8,515 bases of DNA from Helicobacteraceae bacterium (lineage in GTDB: Bacteria > Campylobacterota > Campylobacteria > Campylobacterales > Sulfurimonadaceae). The stretch is from NCBI GenBank assembly GCA_027083665.1, contig JALWNV010000370.1, positions 1 through 8,515 of the forward strand. Reading direction: 5' to 3'. Both the position numbers and the translations under genes were made by a program. The stretch's first letter is position 1, and every line of letters begins with the position of its first letter. The notes below the pieces were generated by a model that was given only the letters and a program-made list of their open reading frames with translations, did not search any database and had not been told where the DNA came from. Positions 1 to 6,234 of this stretch are shown in pieces.

Positions 1-1216
1 CGATCTGCATCTTCAGTTCCGCCGCCGCCTCGTCGATCAGGTCGATTGCCTTGTCCGGCAGAAACCGGTCGGAAATGTATCGGTCGGAAAGCTTCGCCGC
101 CGCCACCAGCGCCGCATCGGTGATGGTGACGTTGTGGTGCGCTTCGAGACGTTCTTTGATTCCGCGAAGGATCTGCAGCGCCTGGTTGATCGTCGGCTCA
201 TCGACTGTTACCGGCTGGAAACGGCGCTGAAGCGCCGCATCTTTTTCAAAATACTTGCGGTACTCTTTGAGTGTCGTTGCCCCGATCGTATGAAGCTCGC
301 CTCTCGCCAGCGCCGGCTTGAGGATATTGGCCGCGTCCATGCTGCCTTCGCTCGCCCCTGCGCCGACGATGGTATGAATCTCGTCGATGAACAAGATCAC
401 GTTGCCGCTCTCTTTCACTTCGTCGATGACGGCTTTGAGGCGGTCTTCGAATTCACCCCGGTATTTCGCACCGGCGATAAGCGCACTCATATCCAGCGCG
501 ACCACTCGCTTGTTTTGAAGCGAAACCGGCACCTCTTTGTTGTAAATCCGCTGCGCCAGCCCTTCCACAAGCGCGGTCTTACCGACACCCGGCTCCCCGA
601 GCAGAATCGGGTTGTTCTTCGTTTTCCGAATGAGAATCTGCATCATCCGCTGAATCTCTTCGTCACGTCCGATCACCGGAGAGAGTTTCCCTTCCGCCGC
701 CTGCGCCGTCAGATCGATCCCGTACTTGGCGAGACTTTCGAGGTTTTCATCCGCCGTCTGGCTTTCGATCTTCTGTCCCGCGCGCATCGCTTCGAACGTC
801 TTGCGAAGTTCCATCAGATCGACGTATTTCCCCAATACCGATTTGAACGGCTCTTCATTCAAATTGGCCAGGATAAAACTGTCGACAGCGAGGTAGCTGT
901 CGCCGTTGCGCGCCATCTCGCCCATCCCGCGTTCGAGCGCCTGGACAAGGTTGCGCGAAATCCGCATATTCTCTTTGGTCACTCCGCTCGTTTTGGGAAG
1001 TTTGTCCGCCGCGCTCTTGACTTCGAGCTCGATCGCGCTCTTTTCGACATTCATTTTGACGAACGCCTGGTTGAGTACCGAATTGCTGTTCGTCAGCAGC
1101 GCCCACAGTACGTGAATGGGCTCCACTTCATTGTTTTGGTTGTGCAGTGCCAGCGACAGTCCCGATTCGATCGTTTCCGTCATCTGGTGTGTCAGTTTTT
1201 CAAATATATTATTCAT
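1..1216 (-). CDS. clpB: ClpB disaggregase, N-terminal half (cut by window edge)
   Basis: ClpB is a cytoplasmic Hsp100 AAA+ ATPase that pulls polypeptides out of aggregates together with DnaK. The visible 405 codons begin [12 protein letters not shown] and contain the Clp N-terminal domain (about residues 1-150) and the first nucleotide-binding domain. Visible motifs are Walker A GEPGVGKT at 207-214, the pore-loop tyrosine in [11 protein letters not shown] (Y252), Walker [10 protein letters not shown] with D278/E279, and an arginine-finger-like LQRRF near 330. All lie within a residue or two of their E. coli ClpB positions as I remember them. The fragment stops at [13 protein letters not shown], just where the coiled-coil middle domain should begin, which separates the family clearly from ClpA only downstream; the N-domain and NBD1 wording already favour ClpB. 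The start is set by an AAAAGGA ribosome binding site at 1224-1230, 7 bases upstream. It is transcribed away from ctpA under a strong promoter with a possible HspR operator. Confidence 0.96.
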   Translation of the reverse strand, partial: MNNIFEKLTHQMTETIESGLSLALHNQNNEVEPIHVLWALLTNSNSVLNQAFVKMNVEKSAIELEVKSAADKLPKTSGVTKENMRISRNLVQALERGMGEMARNGDSYLAVDSFILANLNEEPFKSVLGKYVDLMELRKTFEAMRAGQKIESQTADENLESLAKYGIDLTAQAAEGKLSPVIGRDEEIQRMMQILIRKTKNNPILLGEPGVGKTALVEGLAQRIYNKEVPVSLQNKRVVALDMSALIAGAKYRGEFEDRLKAVIDEVKESGNVILFIDEIHTIVGAGASEGSMDAANILKPALARGELHTIGATTLKEYRKYFEKDAALQRRFQPVTVDEPTINQALQILRGIKERLEAHHNVTITDAALVAAAKLSDRYISDRFLPDKAIDLIDEAAAELKMQI

Positions 1217-1247
1217 TGTTTCGTCCTTTTTCCGTTCTTTTGCCGTA

Positions 1248-1277
1248 ATTATATCAAGTTTAGTCTATCTATGTCAA
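1248..1277 (-). promoter_or_regulatory. clpB promoter, sigma70 type
   Basis: Read on the minus strand, a perfect TTGACA -35 hexamer (1272-1277) is followed after 18 bases by a perfect TATAAT -10 hexamer (1248-1253). The start of transcription would fall near 1241, leaving a leader of about 25 bases that contains the clpB ribosome binding site. The match is unusually good for this phylum, where -35 boxes are often weak, so strong basal activity held down by a repressor is plausible. The start point is inferred, not measured. Confidence 0.8.
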
Positions 1278-1278
1278 G
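1258..1278. promoter_or_regulatory. HAIR-like operator A, overlapping the clpB promoter
   Basis: The HspR inverted repeat HAIR has the consensus CTTGAGT-N7-ACTCAAG. Here GTTTAGT (1258-1264) and TGTCAAG (1272-1278) are separated by exactly 7 bases and match 10 of 14 consensus positions. The element covers the clpB -35 hexamer and most of its spacer, so a bound repressor would block RNA polymerase. HspR is known to control clpB in Campylobacter jejuni (from memory). No HspR gene is visible in this window, so the assignment is an inference. Confidence 0.5.
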
Positions 1279-1282
1279 TCTA

Positions 1283-1303
1283 TTTGATATAAATAGGCTC
1301 AAG
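1283..1303. promoter_or_regulatory. HAIR-like operator B, overlapping the ctpA promoter
   Basis: TTTGATA (1283-1289) and GCTCAAG (1297-1303) are separated by 7 bases and match the HAIR consensus at 10 of 14 positions, 6 of 7 in the right half. Its centre lies 25 bases from that of operator A. It covers the -35 hexamer and spacer of the plus-strand promoter at 1284-1312, so the two elements each sit on one of two back-to-back promoters. Confidence 0.5.
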
Positions 1304-1312
1304 TTTTATAAT
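1284..1312 (+). promoter_or_regulatory. ctpA operon promoter P1, sigma70 type
   Basis: TTGATA (1284-1289, one mismatch to consensus) is followed after 17 bases by a perfect TATAAT (1307-1312). Transcription would begin near 1319, giving a leader of about 90 bases before the ctpA start. Its -35 box lies only 6 bases from the -35 box of the divergent clpB promoter, so the two polymerases would compete or share a regulator. Confidence 0.7.
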
Positions 1313-1336
1313 TTCCCCGGCTCACTCTTGGGGTTG

Positions 1337-1366
1337 TTGGTTATTTTACCATTCTTAGACTATAAT
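1337..1366 (+). promoter_or_regulatory. possible second ctpA operon promoter P2
   Basis: A second perfect TATAAT (1361-1366) lies 44 bases before the ctpA start codon. The best -35 candidate is TTGGTT (1337-1342) at 18 bases, only a half match. It lies downstream of both HAIR-like elements, so it could give a basal, repressor-independent supply of the operon. It is weaker than P1 on sequence grounds. Confidence 0.45.
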
Positions 1367-1409
1367 TACCGACCTATTTACATTCTGAAAAACTGGACAG
1401 CGCAATCAT

Positions 1410-2756
1410 ATGAAAAAGAGAAATTTTATGGCGATGGGCTTTGCCTCCGCGGCCGTCGCAATCGCCTTGAACTACACGACCGTTCTCAGGGCGGACGTTC
1501 CCGCTTCCGATACACCGACAGTCGAGGCTTCCCGCCTCCAGGCACTGGCGAAATTCACCAAGGTGCTCAGCATCGTCGAAAAATATTATGTCGACGAAGA
1601 AAGCATCGAAACACTGATGAACAAATCCATCGAAGGGCTGATGACCAAACTCGATGCCCATTCCGCATACCTGAACCAAAAGAGTTTCAAGAATCTCCAG
1701 GTCCAGACCAAGGGCGAATTCGGCGGGTTGGGGATCACGGTAGGGATCAAAGAGGGCGCTTTGACCGTCATTGCACCGATCGAAGGAACCCCGGCGGACA
1801 AAGCCGGACTCCAGGCCGGGGATATCATCCTCAAAATCGACGACAAACCCACGATCGATATGACGATCGACGAAGCCGTCAGCCTGATGCGCGGCAAACC
1901 GAAAACGCCGATTGACGTCACGATCGTACGCAAAGGGGTCTCAAAACCCTTTGTCGTTCATATCGTCCGCGACATCATCAAGATCCAGTCCGTCTATACC
2001 AAAACGATCCAGGGCGACATCGTCTACCTTCGGGTTACCAGTTTCGACCAGAAAGTCGTCGAAGACATCGCCAAATCTATCAAAGCACACGACGGCGGGG
2101 CGCGCGGCTACATTCTCGATCTTCGGAACAATCCGGGCGGTCTGCTCGACCAGGCGGTAGGCCTCGTCGACACCTTCGTTGACGAGGGTGTGATCGTATC
2201 ACAAAAGGGACGGGATCCGCGTGAAAACACCGAATACAAGGCCCATCCGTCCAACACCCTGACGGAGAAACCGCTCGTCGTCCTCGTCAACGAAGGAAGC
2301 GCTTCGGCTTCGGAAATCGTCAGCGGCGCGCTGCAGGATCATCACCGTGCCGTACTGGTCGGCCAGAAAACGTTCGGCAAAGGATCCGTGCAGGTCATTC
2401 TCCCTATCAGCGATACTGAAGCGATCAAACTGACGGTCGCGCGCTATTACCTTCCCAGCGGCCGGACCATACAGGCTGTCGGCGTCACCCCGGACATTCT
2501 CGTCGCCCGCGGCAAGGTTCCGACGACGGAAGAGGATGCTTTCGCCATCAAAGAGGCCGATCTTAAAATGCACCTCGAAAGCGAACTCAAAAAAATCGAC
2601 GGCAACGAAAGCAGCGAAGAGAACAACCTGACCGCCGAAGACGACAACGCAACCGACAAGACCGTGATCACTTCGCAGCAGATCAACAACGATATCCAGC
2701 TCAAAGAAGCGATCGACATCGTCAAAGCAATCAGCATTATGAAAGGAAGACACTAA
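1410..2756 (+). CDS. ctpA: Periplasmic C-terminal processing protease CtpA (S41 family)
   Basis: This 448-residue serine protease of peptidase family S41 acts in the periplasm, trimming or degrading envelope proteins from their C-termini. The N-terminus (MKKRNF, then a hydrophobic stretch to about residue 25) is a signal peptide or membrane anchor. A PDZ domain spans about residues 100-185 and includes GGLGITVGIKEG and GLQAGDIILKID. The catalytic core follows: LDLRNNPGG (237-244), GSASASE with the expected nucleophile S299, and TFGKGSVQ with the general base K324 and Q328, the usual 25-residue Ser-Lys spacing. Residues about 388-417 form an acidic, Asn/Ser-rich low-complexity segment near the C-terminus. 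The ATG at 1410 is chosen because it supplies the basic KKR n-region; only a weak GGA precedes it. A second ATG at 1428 has a better AAGAGA in front but would lose that region. It heads the operon with purC 3 bases downstream. Confidence 0.95.
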   Translation: MKKRNFMAMGFASAAVAIALNYTTVLRADVPASDTPTVEASRLQALAKFTKVLSIVEKYYVDEESIETLMNKSIEGLMTKLDAHSAYLNQKSFKNLQVQTKGEFGGLGITVGIKEGALTVIAPIEGTPADKAGLQAGDIILKIDDKPTIDMTIDEAVSLMRGKPKTPIDVTIVRKGVSKPFVVHIVRDIIKIQSVYTKTIQGDIVYLRVTSFDQKVVEDIAKSIKAHDGGARGYILDLRNNPGGLLDQAVGLVDTFVDEGVIVSQKGRDPRENTEYKAHPSNTLTEKPLVVLVNEGSASASEIVSGALQDHHRAVLVGQKTFGKGSVQVILPISDTEAIKLTVARYYLPSGRTIQAVGVTPDILVARGKVPTTEEDAFAIKEADLKMHLESELKKIDGNESSEENNLTAEDDNATDKTVITSQQINNDIQLKEAIDIVKAISIMKGRH

Positions 2757-2759
2757 GCC

Positions 2760-3479
2760 ATGGAAAAACGCGAACTGCTCTATGAAGGCAAAGCCAAACG
2801 TCTCTACAGGACAGACGACCCCGATCTGCTCATCTCCGAATTCAAAGACGACCTGACGGCGTTCAACGGAGAGAAAAAATCGAGCGAAGCCGGCAAGGGG
2901 GCGTTGAATAACAAAATCTCCTCGGAACTGTTCAAACTGATCGAATCGCACGGTGTTCCGACCCATTTCGTCCGCATGCTCGACGACAACCATATGCTGC
3001 ATAAACGCGTCGATGTCATTCTTATCGAAGTGATCGTACGCAATATCGCTACGGGAAGCCTCAGCCGCAATCTCGGCATCGAAGACGGAAAAGTCCTGCC
3101 CTTCACCCTCGTCGAGTTCGACTACAAAAACGATGAGCTCGGCGACCCGAAGCTCAACGACCAGCACGCCCTGATTCTCGGCCTCGTCGACTGGCAGGAC
3201 GAGCTGGACAAACTTCGCCGTATGGCACGCCAGGTCAACGACATTCTCAAGCCCTATTTCGCCGAAAAGGGGCTCAACCTCGTCGACTTCAAACTCGAAT
3301 TCGGCAAAGATAAGGAAGGCAACATTATCCTCGCGGACGAAATCAGTCCCGACAATTGCCGTTTTTGGGATATGAAAACAGGTGAAAAAATGGACAAAGA
3401 CCGGTTCCGCCAGGGTCTCGGCGGCCTCAAAGTCGCCTACGAAGAAGTCCTCAACCGTATTTTGGGAGAAAACAAATGA
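2760..3479 (+). CDS. purC: Phosphoribosylaminoimidazole-succinocarboxamide synthase (SAICAR synthetase) PurC
   Basis: PurC joins aspartate to CAIR using ATP to form SAICAR in cytoplasmic de novo purine synthesis. The 239-residue length is typical of the stand-alone bacterial enzyme. Visible family motifs are [10 protein letters not shown] (7-16), the N-terminal nucleotide-binding loop; RNIATGSL (94-101); LVDFKLEFG (174-182); and [12 protein letters not shown] (193-204), the signature around the metal and substrate site. The start at 2760 has an AAGGAAG ribosome binding site at 2743-2749, inside the last codons of ctpA. The stop overlaps the purS start by four bases (ATGA), so the two are likely translationally coupled. 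No irregularity is seen. Confidence 0.97.
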   Translation: MEKRELLYEGKAKRLYRTDDPDLLISEFKDDLTAFNGEKKSSEAGKGALNNKISSELFKLIESHGVPTHFVRMLDDNHMLHKRVDVILIEVIVRNIATGSLSRNLGIEDGKVLPFTLVEFDYKNDELGDPKLNDQHALILGLVDWQDELDKLRRMARQVNDILKPYFAEKGLNLVDFKLEFGKDKEGNIILADEISPDNCRFWDMKTGEKMDKDRFRQGLGGLKVAYEEVLNRILGENK

Positions 3480-3718
3480 AAGCTATCGTCAACGTCTTTT
3501 TGAAACCCGGTGTCCTCGATTCGCAGGGCAAAGCCGTCCATCACGCGCTGGACTCACTGAAATTCGGAGGCGTCAACGACGTTCGTGTCGGCAAACAAAT
3601 CATCCTGGATATCGATGCCGCGGACGAAGCCGCCGCCGAAGAGGAAGTGACACGGATGTGCGAGTCCCTGCTCGCCAATACCGTCATCGAAGACTACACG
3701 ATCGAGATCCGGAAATGA
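3476..3718 (+). CDS. purS: FGAM synthetase subunit PurS
   Basis: PurS is the small bridging subunit of the three-part formylglycinamidine ribonucleotide synthetase (PurS-PurL-PurQ), which converts FGAR to FGAM with glutamine and ATP. The 80-residue length fits the family. The N-terminus [20 protein letters not shown] is characteristic, and the chain ends in the beta strand [11 protein letters not shown]. The start has GGGAGAA at about 3464-3470. It overlaps purC by four bases on its left and purQ by four bases on its right, so the three purine genes form one coupled unit. Presence of a separate PurS implies that the genome also encodes the short form of PurL, which is not in this window. Confidence 0.95.
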   Translation: MKAIVNVFLKPGVLDSQGKAVHHALDSLKFGGVNDVRVGKQIILDIDAADEAAAEEEVTRMCESLLANTVIEDYTIEIRK

Positions 3719-4386
3719 AAGTCGCCATCGTTCAGTTCCCCGGAACCAACTGCGAATACGATACGCAGTACGCGTTCGAAAAACTGGGAGCACGGACACA
3801 GATCGTCTGGCACAAAGAGACCGAACTTCCGTCCGATGCCGGCCTCGTCGTTATCGCAGGCGGTTTCAGCTACGGGGACTACCTCCGCAGCGGCGCCATT
3901 GCACGCTTCAGCCCCGTCATGGACGCCGTCGAGCGCTATGCGGGAAAAGGCGGCAGGGTACTCGGTATCTGCAACGGTTTTCAGGTCCTGACCGAATCGC
4001 GGCTGCTGCCCGGGGCGCTCAAACGCAACGAACACCTGCATTTCCTCTCGAAACACCACCGCCTCAAAGTGCTCGGCAACGACAACGACTTTTTGAGAGC
4101 ACTCAAAAAAGATACCGTTGTCAACATCCCCATCGCCCATCACGACGGCAACTACTTTGTCGACGAAAAGGAGCTGGCCTCTTTGTACGACCATGAACAG
4201 GTATTGCTTCAGTACTGCGACGAAGAGGGCAACCCCAGCAACCCGAACGGTTCCGTCGACGCCATCGCCGGCGTCTGCAACCGCGGCAAAAACGTCTTCG
4301 GGCTGATGCCCCATCCCGAACGGGCGATGGAGGCCGTCCTGGGTTCCGACGACGGCGTCAAGATGCTGGAGGGATTCCTCCGCTGA
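3715..4386 (+). CDS. purQ: FGAM synthetase glutaminase subunit PurQ
   Basis: PurQ is the class I glutamine amidotransferase that feeds ammonia to PurL. The 223 residues begin [14 protein letters not shown], the normal PurQ N-terminus, which fixes the start at 3715 although the reading frame is open for another 333 bases upstream. The catalytic triad is visible: C86 in LGICNGFQ, and H200 and E202 in GLMPHPERAME. The oxyanion-side motif GGFSYGDYLRSGAIA (49-63) and the PIAHHDGNYF segment (139-148) are also intact. The start codon overlaps the purS stop (ATGA) and no strong ribosome binding site is seen, which suggests reinitiation after purS. The 3' end carries a GGAGG that may serve the next gene. 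Confidence 0.97.
   Translation: MKVAIVQFPGTNCEYDTQYAFEKLGARTQIVWHKETELPSDAGLVVIAGGFSYGDYLRSGAIARFSPVMDAVERYAGKGGRVLGICNGFQVLTESRLLPGALKRNEHLHFLSKHHRLKVLGNDNDFLRALKKDTVVNIPIAHHDGNYFVDEKELASLYDHEQVLLQYCDEEGNPSNPNGSVDAIAGVCNRGKNVFGLMPHPERAMEAVLGSDDGVKMLEGFLR
4368..4381 (+). promoter_or_regulatory. hairpin pairing the GGAGG ribosome binding site of the next gene
   Basis: GGAGG (4368-4372) is followed by a four-base loop GATT and CCTCC (4377-4381), a perfect five-pair stem that a T-G wobble (4367/4382) could extend. GGAGG is the only good Shine-Dalgarno match before the start at 4389, though its 14-base spacing is long. The stem lies over the last codons of purQ, so ribosomes finishing purQ would melt it. 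This would couple translation of the two genes. It is an inference from sequence only. Confidence 0.4.
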
Positions 4387-4388
4387 GT

Positions 4389-5561
4389 ATGCGCTTTCTT
4401 CTCCTCGCCCTCTTTTCAAGCATCCTCGTATTTGCTTCGGACACCGGTTTCGACAATCTGCGGCATCTTGCAGAAGAGCCGGTCTCTTCATCAAGCGCTG
4501 CCTGGGAGGAAGAAGAACAGGCCTACGATAGCGGGGCGTACGGAACACCGGAAACCTCCGGGGCCAAAGTCTATCTTTCGATTCTTGATCTCCCCGACCA
4601 TCTGTTCAAAGGCCAAATCTTTTCGGTCACGCTGCGGACCGTGCCCACTTCCGGCGACTATGAAGAGCTGCTGTACCGATTTTCGGGCGCCCGGGGAGTG
4701 AAGCTGCTCAACAGCGAACCCGAACGCCGGTATCACCGGCGTATCTATCAGGACCGATTCTACTTCAAAGTGACGGACGAACATGCCCGCCTTCCCGATA
4801 TCACACCGGTGCTGACCACTTCGGATTTTACCGAAATTACCGCCGAAACCTTCGAAGGCCCCTCGCTCAACGTTACCGTACTCAATCCTCCGGGCCGCTT
4901 CAGCGGCGTGCTCGCGAAACGTTTTCGAATCACCCATACGAAAACGACCTCCTACGACCGCCGGAACAATATCCTCGTTTTCATGGCCGACGCCAATGAA
5001 AGCGACCTGGGTGATTTTCATATTCCCGGTGCCGGAAACCAGAATTTCGAATCGCTTCGCAACGGTATCCACCACTCCGGGATGACATACTACGTCGTGC
5101 TGCCGAAAACGACAGACACGCTGACCGTCAGCTATTTCAATCTGGACTCCAGGCGGTTCGAACGCGTACGCATTCCGATCGTCGTCGACGATGATTCCGT
5201 CTCGACTCAAAGCGACCTCAAACCGACCGCACAGGGGCATAATCTGCTCAAAACAGCGATGTTCGGCATCTTGGCGGGTCTTTTTTTGCTCCTGTTCGTT
5301 TTCAGACGCCGAAAACGCTATCTCGCCGCCGCCGTCGCCGCCGCCGCCTATGCGGCATGGCTCGGTGCGCCGATACGGCATGTGTGCATCAAGCAAGGCT
5401 CGGAAATCTATCTGCTGCCGATGCGAAACGCCACTGTCTTCGAAATCGCGCCGACACATTACGAACTCGAAGTCCAGGGACATATTCACGGCTATACGAA
5501 AGTCAAACTGCATAACGACAAAATCGGATGGGTAAAAGATGAAGATACTTGCACGAATTAA
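4389..5561 (+). CDS. Unassigned membrane-anchored periplasmic protein with C-terminal SH3-like segment
   Basis: I do not recognise a named function. The 390-residue product starts MRFLLLALFSSILVFAS, a likely signal peptide. A strand-rich region of about residues 58-265 follows and contains two similar-looking halves (near SLNVTVLNPPGRF and near the IPIVVDDD end), reminiscent of the Ig-like domains of BatD-type proteins. Two hydrophobic helices (about 287-305 and 311-327) flank a basic RRRKR turn at 306-310. By the positive-inside rule this turn is cytoplasmic, placing both the large N-terminal region and the C-terminal tail outside. The tail (about 330-390, including CIKQGSEIYLLP and DKIGWVKDED) looks like a bacterial SH3 fold, which often binds cell wall. 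It lies 2 bases after purQ and overlaps plsC by 23 bases. C. jejuni has a predicted periplasmic protein at the same place, Cj0515 (from memory). An envelope role is inferred. Confidence 0.85.
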   Translation: MRFLLLALFSSILVFASDTGFDNLRHLAEEPVSSSSAAWEEEEQAYDSGAYGTPETSGAKVYLSILDLPDHLFKGQIFSVTLRTVPTSGDYEELLYRFSGARGVKLLNSEPERRYHRRIYQDRFYFKVTDEHARLPDITPVLTTSDFTEITAETFEGPSLNVTVLNPPGRFSGVLAKRFRITHTKTTSYDRRNNILVFMADANESDLGDFHIPGAGNQNFESLRNGIHHSGMTYYVVLPKTTDTLTVSYFNLDSRRFERVRIPIVVDDDSVSTQSDLKPTAQGHNLLKTAMFGILAGLFLLLFVFRRRKRYLAAAVAAAAYAAWLGAPIRHVCIKQGSEIYLLPMRNATVFEIAPTHYELEVQGHIHGYTKVKLHNDKIGWVKDEDTCTN

Positions 5562-6225
5562 CTGGTTCTACGCGACGTTTGTCATTATCGTCGGGTTGGT
5601 TCTGAAAATCATTCTCTTTCCTTTTCTGCCCCGGCCGTGGGCATCGAAAGCATCGGCCTGGTTCATCCGGATTCTGATTTTTGTTCATGTCCGAAAGATC
5701 GGGCAGATCGATTCCGAGGCCCGGATGTTCATCATCAATCACCAAAGCGAACTCGATATCGGCATTTTGGAAAGTATCACGACCAAGGACCTCGCATGGG
5801 TCGCGAAAAAAGAGCTCTTCGAAGTACCCTTTTTGTCACTGGCGATCCGGCTTTCGAAAGACATCCCGCTCGAACGTGAAAGCAAAAGCTCGCTGCTGGC
5901 ACTGCTCAAAGCGGCCAAAGAGCGTGTCGAAGAGGGACGGACCATCTGCATCTTCCCGGAAGGAACCCGTTCGGAAACGGGGAAAATGCGCCCGTTCAAA
6001 CCCGGGGCGAAAATCATCGCGGACAAGTTGCACCTTCGGGTTCAGCCGGTCGTACTCATCGGAACGTCGCGCTGCTTCAGTACCAAGCGCCTCAGCGCCC
6101 GTCCGGGAATCGTCACTGCGATTTTTCTTGACAGCTTCGTCGCGGACCCGCAGGACAAAGAGTGGCTCAAACGCCTGCACGATACGATGCAGGAGACGTA
6201 TGACCGGTATACGGGGAGCGGATAA
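5539..6225 (+). CDS. plsC: 1-acyl-sn-glycerol-3-phosphate acyltransferase PlsC
   Basis: PlsC adds the second acyl chain to lysophosphatidic acid, making phosphatidic acid at the inner membrane. The 228 residues begin with a hydrophobic segment (about 9-30) and then show the acyltransferase blocks in order: NHQSELD (67-73) with the catalytic H68 and D73 of the HX4D motif, IPLERE (109-114), FPEGTRS (139-145) that binds the glycerol phosphate, and VQPVVL (168-173). The length is typical. The ATG at 5539 lies inside the 3' end of the preceding gene, a 23-base overlap, with GGATGGG at 5526-5532 as a usable ribosome binding site. It is the last gene of the operon; its stop lies 9 bases from the end of the opposing ABC ATPase gene, and no terminator is visible between them. 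Confidence 0.93.
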   Translation: MKILARINWFYATFVIIVGLVLKIILFPFLPRPWASKASAWFIRILIFVHVRKIGQIDSEARMFIINHQSELDIGILESITTKDLAWVAKKELFEVPFLSLAIRLSKDIPLERESKSSLLALLKAAKERVEEGRTICIFPEGTRSETGKMRPFKPGAKIIADKLHLRVQPVVLIGTSRCFSTKRLSARPGIVTAIFLDSFVADPQDKEWLKRLHDTMQETYDRYTGSG

Positions 6226-6234
6226 CGGCGGGGA

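Noticed and set aside
1254..1259. Third TCAAGT copy beside the two HAIR-like sites
   Set aside because: Its partner half-site position (1238-1244) matches only 2 of 7 consensus bases, so it is not counted as a third operator.
1315..1333. CCCCGG/TTGGGG stem in the ctpA leader as an attenuator or terminator
   Set aside because: Only four Watson-Crick pairs plus two wobbles with a seven-base loop, and the following sequence is not a clean T run.
134..1915. Plus-strand open frame of 593 codons antisense to clpB and running into ctpA
   Set aside because: It lies opposite a clear ClpB coding region, crosses the promoter region and then ctpA in another frame, and its arginine/phenylalanine-rich product has no recognisable domain. 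Long open antisense frames are expected in GC-rich coding DNA.
2199..3167. Minus-strand open frame of 322 codons across ctpA and purC
   Set aside because: It is the antisense shadow of two well-supported genes, with a repetitive composition rich in Phe, Val and Asp and no motif.
3694..4548. Minus-strand open frame of 284 codons opposite purQ
   Set aside because: It is a shadow of PurQ, whose catalytic residues are all intact on the other strand, and has no ribosome binding site or recognisable domain.
4491..5513. Minus-strand open frame of 340 codons opposite the unassigned gene
   Set aside because: The plus-strand frame has a signal peptide, two membrane helices, an SH3-like tail and operon spacing; the minus frame has none of these.
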